Shown: piece by piece, positions 42,529 to 52,300 of the stretch
Position numbering within the stretch: the first letter of the stretch is position 1
Layout: each line of letters starts with the position of its first letter
Source of the DNA: Isochrysis galbana
Lineage: Eukaryota; Haptophyta; Isochrysidales; Isochrysidaceae
NCBI GenBank assembly: GCA_018136815.1
Contig: CM030944.1
Span: forward strand, 2,253,345-2,317,344
Direction of reading: 5' to 3'
Length of the DNA stretch: 64,000 nucleotides
Made by a program: the position numbers and the translations under genes
The notes under the pieces: generated by a model
Databases searched by the model: none
Told to the model about the DNA's origin: nothing
The model's input: the letters and a program-made list of their open reading frames with translations, nothing else

Positions 42529-43253
42529 TGTCGCATTCGCGATGTCTCAGAGGCAAAAAGAAATAACAGTAAAAGAAAAACAGTAAACAGTAAAAAGAAC
42601 AGAGGAAGAAAGAAGAAGAAAAGTGAAAAAGAAGAGAAAAAAACCCAGAGTATATAGGGCGGTTCTCAGCCCTTCCCATCGGCCCTATGGCTACGTAAAC
42701 TCTCACGTGGCATAGTGGTTCAACCCACCGCCTCCACCAACCTTTTGCTCTGGGTCGCGAGTTCGAGTCCGGACGGAGCGCTCTGCAGTTCGAGCCCCGC
42801 TCCTTCTCCTCTCCGCTCTTCTTCTACAGTTAAATTCCACGCTCTTCTTCTACCGTTAGAAATCCTGCCTCTTCCTACCGTTAAAATTCTGCACTCCGTC
42901 TACCGTTAAAATCCTGCCTCCGTCGCCTTGCCAAGACATTTCCTCTGCCTTCCTGCCGACTTCCTTGCCAGTTCCTTCCGCCCCGGTTTCCCGCTTGTCT
43001 CGAAAAACGGTTTCACCGCATTACGACCAAGCTTAGTGGGGAAACTCCTCGTCCAATTCCGTTACCCGAAAATCTCGTTCATCTCGTCGGGCCATCAAGG
43101 CCATCTCGTTCATCTCGTCGGGCCCCAGGGCCATCTCGTTCATCTCGTCGGGCCATCAAGGCCATCTCGTTCATCTCGTCGTCGGGCCATCAGGCCATCT
43201 CGTTACATCTCGTTCATCTCGTTACAATCCAAGCTGCGGCTTTGATTTCCACA
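42529..43253 (+). repeat. 725-bp SINE-like unit, tandem copy 2
   Basis: Direct copy of 41739-42463 separated from it by 65 bp. The near-absence of differences indicates a very recent duplication or an assembly duplication. Confidence 0.85.
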
Positions 43254-43687
43254 GAGCGGTCCTCGAGGAATAAAAGACTGCGCCTCGAGATACCTGCCAC
43301 AAGGGTTCTCGTAGGCGTCTTGAGCCTCTCCCTCCTCATCTCCCACCTGTCGCCAGCCGCCCCTCTCCGCCCGTTTGCTTATGCAAACGGGTCTCATTTC
43401 TTACCGCACTCCATCGGGGGGGGGTGCAAAACCCCCCCTCTCCCTCTCTCCATTCTCCTCCTCCTGTGTCCCTGCGGCGCGTCGCCATGCGGCGCGCCAC
43501 GGCCTGCTCTCAGAGGTCCTTTGGGGGCTCCCAGAGGGCCAGCCAGGGCAGCTCAGGGGGCAGTGGAGGCTGGGGCTCAGCCCCTGGCCCCCCCTGCCTC
43601 TCCCACGCTTGCCTCGCTGGCCATGGGAGCCGCCCAGAGGCATCTGTCTGCCTGGCGACCAGGGAAGGGGGGGGGGTCAGCTCGAGG

Positions 43688-43882
43688 GCAGGCCCACGCA
43701 GGGCGTGGGAGTGCGAATCACGGCCCGCGCCCACTAGGGGTCTGGGCCAGTGTGGTGATTGCCCAGCCCCTGCCAAAGGGCAGGGGCTGTGGTTGATTGT
43801 ACGGGCCCACCCCTGGGGGTGTCCGCGATGGAGAGAGGGGGGCGCGAGGCCCCCATTGACCCCCACTTATAAAAGTAGGTTG
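43688..43882 (+). repeat. Dispersed repeat F, copy 2
   Basis: Same-orientation relative of 3160-3355, ending in the shared 'cacttataaaagtaggttga'. The region 43254-43687 contains CT-rich and poly-G sequence. 44030-44130 has 'gcgaaact/caaaactt' repeats and a 'caaaactcttacccggccct' phrase akin to the AAATTTCG repeats further right. Confidence 0.7.
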
Positions 43883-44192
43883 AGATTCTGGTACCAAAAG
43901 GTGACAATAAGGGCTCGCTCCAGCGGCTATCTCCCCGGGTGCCGGGGACTTAGCCGCTGCAGCGGCCGCAGAGGCCCGCCGCGCGCCGCTCCCCTCCCCC
44001 CCCTTCGTCCCGTGAAATCAACGCGAAACTATGCACAACTTGACACAAAACTTCAGGGCTCGGTGCGAAACTTCCGCAAAACTTTTGCACAAAACTTTGG
44101 GGGTTCGGACGCAAAACTCTTACCCGGCCCTAATTCGTGCCACAATCCAGAGTGTGCTTGTCCAAATATTCAGAGTATATCCCCCTCCCCAA

Positions 44193-44513
44193 TCACCAAT
44201 CACCTGAAGGCGTCGTCTTCACAGACCCCAAGTTATACTTGGGCTTGCACACACCGTCCTCAATCTTCAGATTGCCTTGACATGCCCCCATAATGTCACT
44301 TGAAGTACATTGACCGTCCACCAACTTGACGTCGCTACCCACACAGGTGCCCATATTACCCAACATCTTATTCAACCCGCTTAAATCACCGTCACAATCT
44401 TTTGTGCACTGCGCGATACACTTGCCATTGATGAGCTTGACATTGCTCCCCGTACAGACTCCAACGTCATCCAGCGGCTCAGTGCAGCCGCCGATATTCC
44501 CAGTTGTAATTAT
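44193..44513 (-). pseudogene. Cysteine-rich repeat protein remnant
   Basis: Minus frame open from a stop at about 44518 to the stop at 44193, no start codon at its beginning. It encodes three repeats of a 'C-x-G-x-x-VKL-x-x-GxC' unit: 'VCTGSNVKLINGKC', 'TCVGSDVKLVDGQC', 'ACQGNLKIEDGVCKPK', with 'CTKDCDGDLSGLNKMLGN' between. The sequence is Lys/Asn/Asp-rich and lower in GC than its neighbours, so it looks foreign. Family unknown. The flank 44520-44690 holds several 'tcagctga' palindromes. Confidence 0.5.
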
Positions 44514-44810
44514 TTTTTATTATTAGTTCATCAGCTGACACCAACTTCGACTTCGAGCTTACACTGACATCAGTAGCTGATGTTAGCTGATGAGGTCCAT
44601 CAGCCGATATCACCTCAAACCTCAAAGGCTCTGAGCAAGTAGAATTTCAGCTGCTGATAATATCACAATGACTTACTTGTGTCTTTGCTGCAAAAATAAA
44701 TACAAGAAAACGCCACGCTTCTGTCCGATAACGATAACGGCCCCCCCCGTGGCTCAGGTGGCGCATTGAGAGTGCAGTGTGTGCAGTGTGCTGGCTCTAA
44801 GTATCTATCG

Positions 44811-44930
44811 TTTTAACGATAGATAGGTAGGTGGCATTGATAGTGCAGGTTGGCAGTAGGGGAGGAGGGTAGCCGGCGCGCCGGCGCGCGCTCCAAGTCT
44901 CTATCGTTTTAACGATAGTAGATAGATGCA
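44811..44930. repeat. Pair of CTATCGTTTTAACGATAG palindromes with a dead MERA start
   Basis: Palindromes at about 44810-44827 and 44901-44918. On the minus strand the second is followed after 4 nt by TTGGAGCGCGCGCC, which equals the MERA start with ATG changed to TTG. The 44750-44770 stretch 'gtggctcaggtggcgc' resembles a Pol III A-box. No gene between 44930 and 45184. Confidence 0.65.
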
Positions 44931-45184
44931 GATAAAAAGTAGTTGGTAGTCGTGCGCATAGTCGCGCAAAAATTTGTCGTTTGAGCTGTCTAAGAAGGCT
45001 TCGCCACATGGAGCAAAAGGAATGGTGGTGCAGATGTGCAGATGATGCATCACAGCCACGAGGATTTGCCGCACGAGTGCAGTATGCGCGGGTCATCAGT
45101 GCCATAGGGGCGGCCGGGCGGCAGTAGCCATGGCGAATGAAGGTGCAGACCTAGTGTTCGTGCTAGCGTTGCTTGAGATCAATC

Positions 45185-46144
45185 TCACAACTCATATGTG
45201 CCCAATCTTTGGAATTCACCTCCTCTCCGGGCGGTTCGGATCTCGAAGCTCGATAGATTACGGCTTGAGTATTCGTGCGCCCGCTGCGGACGCACCACCA
45301 GCAGCACCGCGCGCACCAGACGCATGCACATAATGTCAATGGAGCGAGGGCGGAAAACAACGCAGCTGACAAGGACCACGAGCGCCAAAAAGAGCATCCC
45401 ACCCAAGCTAGTGGTGCGGCGATGTTGATGTGGTTCAAGTCCGGCTCGGTCTTCGGGCGTGTGGGTGCCGCTGTCGTCATGGGAGTGCGCGGTAGGCAAG
45501 GAAGCCAACGCCGAGTGAGAGGCAAAGCCAGGACCCCTGGTCCTCGCCGCCAGCGCTCCACTACCCCTACCAGTAGATGTACAGCCAGTGAGACCGCATG
45601 GGACGGTCGAGTGGTGAGGTGCGTTGGCTTGTTGAGCAGCGATAGGAGGCTTCGCATGAGGGCTATGTTCATGATGCAAAACCTCACCCAGCGTTGATGG
45701 AGGGTTGCCGTTTGATGAGACGGGTTGAGGCGAGTCAGATGGCAGCCACGCATGCAGCGGAGCAGTAGGCGGCGGGTGCGGTTCTGGCGGCAACGGCGAG
45801 GGGGGCGGGGGAGGCGATGGCTCTGGGACCTTGGGCATCGGTAGTGGATAGCTAGGCGTTGATGGCGGCTGTGCCTTGGGATGTGGAGGTGGAGGAGGCG
45901 ACGGCTCAGGCGAGATGGGTGCCGGAGGAGGAGGAGGAGATGGCTCACGCTCACGCAATAACGGCGATGTAGGAGGAGGAGAAAGAGGAGGCGATGCCTC
46001 TTGCTCTAGCCATCGTTCTACACTCCGTGCAAAGGCGAAGAGAGCAGGCTGAACGAGGCGACTGACAGACGCAGCAACCCTGTGCGCCTCGCGCGAGCCA
46101 AGTCCAAGTGCTGGAGGCGCTGGGGGAGAGACGAAAGGCACCAT
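45185..46144 (-). CDS. Proline-rich protein with one membrane segment
   Basis: 319 residues from the ATG at 46144. Residues 50-130 are Pro/Ser-rich ('SPPPPPAPISPEPSPPPPP', similar to extensin-like linkers). A hydrophobic segment 'GGMLFLALVVLVSCVVF' lies near residue 250. The tail is Arg-rich. No catalytic domain; there is no signal peptide, so topology is uncertain. It is divergent from the fibrillin-like gene, sharing a 340-bp intergenic region that is CT-rich on plus. The proline-rich composition means chance ORF extension cannot be excluded. Confidence 0.45.
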   Translation of the reverse strand: MVPFVSPPAPPALGLGSREAHRVAASVSRLVQPALFAFARSVERWLEQEASPPLSPPPTSPLLREREPSPPPPPAPISPEPSPPPPPHPKAQPPSTPSYPLPMPKVPEPSPPPPPSPLPPEPHPPPTAPLHAWLPSDSPQPVSSNGNPPSTLGEVLHHEHSPHAKPPIAAQQANAPHHSTVPCGLTGCTSTGRGSGALAARTRGPGFASHSALASLPTAHSHDDSGTHTPEDRAGLEPHQHRRTTSLGGMLFLALVVLVSCVVFRPRSIDIMCMRLVRAVLLVVRPQRAHEYSSRNLSSFEIRTARRGGEFQRLGTYEL

Positions 46145-46485
46145 GCTCCAGGTGGCTCAACCCGACTCGCTGGCTGCGCTCCTCGCTGTTTGAAGCTGGC
46201 TGTGGCGGAATAGTAACACTCCCTTTGCTCCCAAGCCTCTCCCACCCCTTGGCCCTTCGCGCTCTCCCGCTCTCCAGCCACACGTTTCCTACTGCCTCCC
46301 TCCCCCCTCTCGCCACCTCGTTCCCGCTCGCTCGCTCCCTCGCCGTCTTCCTTTCTCCTACTCTAGAGCTCTAGAGTAGGAGCAGTGGTAGTAAGTAGTA
46401 AGTATGTACTCCCAAGAGACGCCGCCAGAGTTCTTTCGTTTCTAATTTTAAACGCGGAGAGCCTTTCTCGGAGAGAGAGATCGAG

Positions 46486-47262
46486 ATGCAGCTGTCCTTG
46501 CTTCTCTGCCTGCTGCCTTCTACTGCGCTGGGCGCGTTGATCAGGCCAGTTGCCGGTGGATCTTCATGGCGGGCGATCACTCGCCGCCGTTCCGACTGCC
46601 CCGTGCTCGTCACCTCTGGCGCGAAGGAGACACTGGTCCGAGAACTGCGCTACAGCTTTGTGCCGAGCACTGCCGCACAGGATGCCATGGCGGAGCTGGC
46701 GGCCACGCCGGCTGCGGTCCCATCGGATGCGCTTTTGCCTTGCATCGGTCGCTTCAGACTTCTTGCGCATCAAATTCTGGCAGCCAAGTTGAAGGAGGCT
46801 CGTGCACCTCTTGAGACAGCCAAACTCGTTGTTTCTCCTGAGGGAGCGCTCACAGTGGAGCTTGATCTTTTTGTTGGAGGTGCAGTCGTCGGGCTGCGTC
46901 TAAAAGGGATTATCAGCGCGACAGACAAGGCCAGGCAACTCAAATTGAGCTTGCAGAGCGCCGAGTGGTTCGAGCCGAATGAAGAGTTCGGCGTTTCTCG
47001 TCAGATTGGGCTTGCGCGTGAAAAGTTTGATGGGACACTTGCAAGATTACCCTATGAGACCACATTAAACCTTTCTTTTTCAGAAGATGATCTGTGTATC
47101 ATGCGCGATGACGTCGCCCCAGAGTCATCCATCGTGCTTCAGCGCATCCAAGGATCGAAGGAAGCGGATGCCGCCATGGCTGCGGCGATGGCCCGAGCTG
47201 CTGCAGGTAAGAGAGGCTCAGTTGCCTTTGATGACAAGGGCCAATACCTTGGAGAAAGCTGA
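46486..47262 (+). CDS. Plastid fibrillin/PAP-like protein
   Basis: 258 residues, single exon. The ATG at 46486 opens a signal peptide (MQLSLLLCLLPSTALG) followed by a basic, hydroxylated stretch 'SSWRAITRRRSDCPVLVTSG', a plausible bipartite plastid leader. The body reads as a beta-rich lipocalin-like domain: 'LVVSPEGALTVELDLFVGG', 'VGLRLKGIISATDKARQLKL', 'LPYETTLNLSFSEDDLCIMR'. The last of these resembles the conserved C-terminal strand of plastid lipid-associated proteins/fibrillins ('ETTYLDEDLRI.R'). Such proteins coat plastoglobules or thylakoids. Family call moderate, plastid location inferred. A CT-rich leader lies upstream. Confidence 0.6.
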   Translation: MQLSLLLCLLPSTALGALIRPVAGGSSWRAITRRRSDCPVLVTSGAKETLVRELRYSFVPSTAAQDAMAELAATPAAVPSDALLPCIGRFRLLAHQILAAKLKEARAPLETAKLVVSPEGALTVELDLFVGGAVVGLRLKGIISATDKARQLKLSLQSAEWFEPNEEFGVSRQIGLAREKFDGTLARLPYETTLNLSFSEDDLCIMRDDVAPESSIVLQRIQGSKEADAAMAAAMARAAAGKRGSVAFDDKGQYLGES

Positions 47263-47477
47263 TTTTACAACCCTCATGGGCGATCATGAGTCCCCATCTG
47301 CCGTTGCATTCTACTTAGGGGCCGGCATACGTTGCAATCACGCCAGATCTTGAATTTGTGTTGGGCCGCGCGAACGGGACGAGGTTCCCACCCTTCGGCG
47401 CATGTAGGGGTAGGTAAAAATCCGTGAAAAAAATGCCCAAATACCAAATAGGTCGCAGAGATATGTCAACAACAACA

Positions 47478-47509
<32 letters not shown>
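47478..47509 (+). repeat. (ATG)n microsatellite
   Basis: About ten ATG units followed by ATA/AAG units. The gene-less interval 47263-47640 also holds a 'ctttaaatattctcgcctcg' phrase related to the inverted-repeat arms. Confidence 0.85.
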
Positions 47510-47643
47510 AATAATAAGAAGAAGAAACTTTAAATATTCTCGCCTCGCGCGTGGCTGTGGGGTTAGCTACTGTAAGAAGAAGAAGAAGAAGACAACGCTG
47601 AGCATTAGTGCCGCTACTGCCACTAGCCATGCACCAACACGAC

Positions 47644-49193
47644 AAAAAAACTTCTTAATAATCTCGCCGCACGCGCGACCCTGACCATCATTCATACAGC
47701 CACGCCCGCTTCCCTTAGCTCCCCCCCACCTACCTTGCGGCTCGTCCCCTCGTGCGCTACCTAGGGGCTGGGTGTATGAGGTTTCCAGTGGCAGACGGTG
47801 TGTTCCGATCCCCGATGGCTTTTCACTCCTCTACCTCCTGCACCATCGCCATTGGGCCATCGGCTGCTTCGTAGTCTCCCTTTGTGTTCGAGGGTCAGGT
47901 AGCTGTGCTCTACTGTATCCGAGGGCTATGGTCGGGTGGGTGAGCGGAGGTCGTTTGCCTTCATTTGGTACCCCTCGTTTCCAAATTACCAAATACGCGA
48001 TGTGTCGGTACAAAAAAAATCTTATTGTATTTGAGCAAGGGCAACTAAGTTTATACTTAGACGCGATGGAGCGCGCCGCCGCGACTCCCCTCTCCTTCGG
48101 GCCCCCCGCCGAGGGCGCCCCACCAGTGCCCATGGAGCAGCCGCTGTCGAAGCGGCCGCGTCCGCCCACCGAGGCCGAGCAGGTGCGTGCGACTCCGGTC
48201 GCGCCACACGGCCCGTGGCCCCGGCCACACCACCCATGGCAGCCATGCTGGCCTCCCCCATGGGGGGCAGCAGACTGCTGGCAACACCTCACCAATGCCA
48301 GGCTCAAGCAGTCACCCTTCCATTGGGCATGCCTTATGGCAGAGGCCCCTCTCGCCCTGGCAAGGGCCGCGCTGCTAGCGCGGCCCGCAGCCGGGTGGCC
48401 CCTATGGGCACAACACACACCCCAATGTAACAAGCAACATACGCTTCAGAGGCGCCACCTCATGCACACCTCACCACACACACAATGCACCCGCACACGC
48501 CCCCCGTGGGGACAACATTGACAAGACCCCTCCATCCAATGCCCCCACTCGCCCATCACCGACCAAGGTCACCCCCACCCACGCCTCACAGGACCAAGAC
48601 TCAGATGAAGAAAACGACATCACAGACTCCGATGCCTCCTTTGAACTCTCCTTCCACCAAGCCGGGGACATCGTCCTTCAAGACACGACGGCGTACGCCG
48701 CCATCGTCGAGCTTCTTCTCGAGCTCGAGGGCGTATAGACCCCGAGCCAGACTTCTGGGCCCGCTCCGCACGAGGAGCTGGGGAGGAGGCGGCGGGCAAT
48801 GGCGTCGACGAGGGAGGCTTCGGACGGGATGGCGGGGTGGGAGGTGGTAAAGGGCGATGGATGGGCGACCTAAAAACACACACACCCTCGCTGCGGACCG
48901 CTTCTCACCCGATTAGCACCCACAGCAGATGCACCGGACATCAGACGCCCGGCGCAAAAAAGGAAAGAGATAAAACCGGTAGCCCGATGGCGAAGAAGGA
49001 AGGAGAGAGACCAGCCATTGGGGACCGGTACACACCGTCTGCCACTGGAAACCTACTTCACCCTGCCCCTAGGTAGCGCACGAGGGGACGAGCCGCAAGG
49101 TAGGTGGGGGGGAGCTAAGGGAAGCGGGCGTGGCTGTATGAATGATGGTCAGGGTCGCGCGCGCGGCGAGATTATTAAGAAGTTTTTCTTTGT
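47644..49193. mobile_element. 1.55-kb segment flanked by ~175-bp inverted repeats
   Basis: Left arm about 47646-47820 and right arm about 49013-49190 are inverse copies with a few mismatches: 'aaaaacttcttaataatctc', 'cgaccctgaccatcattcat', 'acagccacgcccgcttccct', 'ctcgtcccctcgtgcgctac', 'ccagtggcagacggtgtgt'. Between them lies one MERA-family ORF on plus. No target duplication is evident, so it may be a transposon with long terminal inverted repeats or two repeats that landed head to head. A solitary arm copy lies at 8473-8665. Confidence 0.6.
48066..48738 (+). pseudogene. MERA-family repeat ORF
   Basis: Begins MERAAATPLSFGPPAEGAPP, then 'SKRPRPPTEAEQVRATPVAP', a nuclear-signal-like KRPRP and a Pro/His/Trp-rich part. 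It matches the 54593 copy closely for about 70 codons. The first frame stops at 48521; the acidic end, 'DITDSDASFELSFHQAGDIV' followed by 'LLLELEGV' and a stop at 48736, lies in another frame, so the gene is frameshifted. The palindrome CTAAGTTTATACTTAG (48045-48060) is 5 nt before the ATG. No known domain; a LINE ORF1 role is guessed. Confidence 0.6.
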
Positions 49194-49362
49194 ATAGATG
49201 ACCGACCATATGGCAGGTAGACTTTCCCAACGGTGCAGGGGAATGCCCCCCGAAGTCCCTTGACAGCCGGGGGCTGGCGGGTCAGCCTGTAGAGAGCAAT
49301 TGAGACCAGAAAGTGTGGGAGCTCCAATGTTGGCGCTTCGGCAGTTGAGAGTCAAACATCAC

Positions 49363-52300
49363 TCACGGCACAACGGTGTTCGTGATTTGAGCTGCTGCTT
49401 GCTCGAGTCGTTCCTGCCGTAATTTTTTAATGGCATCGGAGATAACTGGGAGCCCGGCGCCCTTGTCATAGGCAAGATCTACTCCTGGCAAGGCGCGCAG
49501 CTTCGCGATTTGGTCCGATGGGGCGCCCGATAGCACCACCGTGATTCCGCGAAATCCGCACATACGAAGCTCCGCGCAAAGCAGCGAGCCCATCACAGGA
49601 GGATCAGCACGTTCGTCAATATTTTCATCAAGAAGGACCACATCAGCTTGTATAGGCTCACCTTGCGTATACGAGAGATCCGGATTACGCACACCCATCG
49701 CAACATCGACGAAAGCCGCCTGCTCCTCACGCGTGCGGCCAATAGAGCAGGATTCCTCATCAGCGTCTAGAAAGTGAGAGATCAGAATTTTGTGGACCAG
49801 CCGCGGAAGATCCTCATCGTCAATGCCAATGCAACGCAATTTTCGGTTAGACAAACCGGCAAGTGGTGTCTTTGGCACCGCACAAACAGTGGGGATGGGT
49901 TGGGGTGGGGGTTGAGAAAAATTCGAGCTGCGGCCGCAAAGGGGACACTTGAAGTGACTCTCGGATTCGTCGCGTAGCCAGTGAGGCAATGGTGGCCGTG
50001 GAGGTGTCTTCGAAATGCTGGTCGAATCACTCGTCATTGCCCTTTCCTTGGTCTTGTCGTACACGGACTGTCGAAGCTTCATCGATTTCGACGCTCCCTT
50101 GCCGGCGTGGCTCACCACGCGGCGTGGCGTTGGGCAGCTCGTAGCAAAAAAAGAGTGGCTTGTGGAGGCGAGCCCTGGCAAATCAGTGGCCTGCATCTGC
50201 GCCTCGCCTGCAACTGAATCGGCACTCTGGTGCGACTCGGACGACCCGACTGAGACATAGCCGTGAACTCCTCCACTGATGTTAGCGGCAGTAGCAATTG
50301 GACTAGTCAGGTAGTCAAGGCCGACCCACGTGGCGCCTGTGGCACGGGAGCTCTCGGAGTCTGTTGAGGCAATGGCCTTCCTGGGGACGCCGTCCTCGTT
50401 GTACACGCCGCTGACTGGAATGCCGGGAAAGGGGGGATGCAAACTTGACACGTAAGCCGGAATGTCTCCGCACGACACCACGCGCCGAAACCTCGCTGTT
50501 CGTGGGGCGACCAATGCAATCAAAGCAGGCGTCCCAGGCGGCTCGGTGCACACATCGGCCGGCGGTGCGACGACTCGGAGTCCCTGAGCAGATTTGAGAG
50601 TGCTCACAGGCACCCGCCAATTGCTTGGCGAGCCGCTATCTCCAAGCCTGACGTTGCTCACGTCAACTGGGAGAGAGAGGTGGACGGTAGTGGTCATCGC
50701 ATCGCCGTCGCAGGTTAGTTTTACGGCCCCGTGTGCCGCAGCGACGGCACGCCGCACAGAGTCGAGACCAAGACCGTCAGACATGGCGGAGGTCGCGTGA
50801 GATTTGTATCCCATCTTGAAGACGCGTTCACACTCGTCCTCAGAGAGCGGCGTGAAGCCAATCGGGTTTATATTCGTTATTCCCACAAGAAGTTGTGAGT
50901 CAACGACCTCCGCCGTAATGCAAATACTAGAATCCTTGCGTCTGTACTTGAGAGCGTTGGACATGACTTCGTCAAGTACGAGCTTGAGGACCGTAACGTC
51001 GACAGCGATGGGGCCTTTCACGGCGGAATCAAGTCTACCGGCTCCGGAGAGCGCATGCAAGAGCATTTCATTCAGATTGACGGGCGTCGCCCTCGAAAAG
51101 TACTGTTGTCGCTCGAGCTGGACGAACACTTGGCGCCGGTGGCACCATTCAACGGCCTCGCGTAGGTGAGTCATAGGCGTCATTAGCATTTCTTCCATTT
51201 CTGGGGGAAGTGGCTGGCTGAGGAGAGGATTCAGAAGCTGTCGGAACGAGGAAATCGAGTTGATGGCCGAGCCGCATCGGCCTTTGATTACATGATTTAG
51301 TCGCTTGTCAGCAGCAACCTCCGCCTCGCGAGCGACATTGGTACGTTTGAGCTCAAGAGCGGCCTCTTCGGCGGCGGCGACTCGCGCCGCTGCAGCAGCC
51401 GACTCGTGAAAGGTTTTCTGCGCATCGGCCAGCCAGTCGTGAAAAAGTGACCGCCGAACTAGCGCCACCGAGTAGCCCAGCAGCTCCCCCAACATAAGCA
51501 CCGACATTGCAAGGACAGTGTTGGCAATGGCCCGAGGCATCAGCTGCTTGTTGTGGACGTCAGTGTTACCAACGGCCACGCAGATGATGAGGATGGACCG
51601 GCTCATCATGCGCGAGCTCGCTGGGAGCGATATGAAGCGATGATGTGCGCCACCCAACATGAGTAGGAGCGATAGGCAAGCGAGTGTTGTCGAGCCAAAA
51701 GTTGTGTCACTCTCCGATTCTGTGTCACAGCTGGCGATGCCGGAGATGTCCTGGATCTTGGCCACTAGCCCCGGTAGCCACCCCCCATACGGACTACCGC
51801 TGACACCACGCAGGGTACCAGATACGTAGGCGACTGCTGCAACAAGGGAGCACGAGGTATGCCATGCAGCGAATTCGGATATTGCGAGTGGAACGTTGTC
51901 ATAATTTTCTACTCGCCGGCGGGCCAACCATAAGACCATGGCGTACGGGATGACGATGGAGGCCACGGTCCAGCTGGGGGGCGAGAGCTGCATTCCAAGT
52001 ATGCAGATTGCGATGGCTGCCATGCATGCGTACGTATGAGTGGAGTGTAGACGGGAGAACGTGCTGACCATGTAGAGCATCTCGACCCGAGGGTCTTCAA
52101 AAGTCAAGGATAGTGGAAGCATGCGGACTGTGCTGCAGTTGCAGTTGCCATGCTTGAAGAACCACCGCAACATTTCCCATAGGCACTTATTGTCGGTCAA
52201 CGGTTCTCCGGCGCCCTTCTTAGACTCCCACCCATTTTCTGCTCTCTGCATCTTGGTAGATGTGGCCTCTGCCGGATCCACTTGCTCACGTGTTGCGCCC

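Noticed and set aside
41739-43253. LTR pair of a retrotransposon
   Set aside because: The 725-bp repeats are only 65 bp apart with no coding or primer-binding site between, and no TG..CA ends.
47478-47509. Clustered repeats as CRISPR-like array, also the 42272-42430 minisatellite
   Set aside because: Units are contiguous with no unique spacers, and the genome is eukaryotic.
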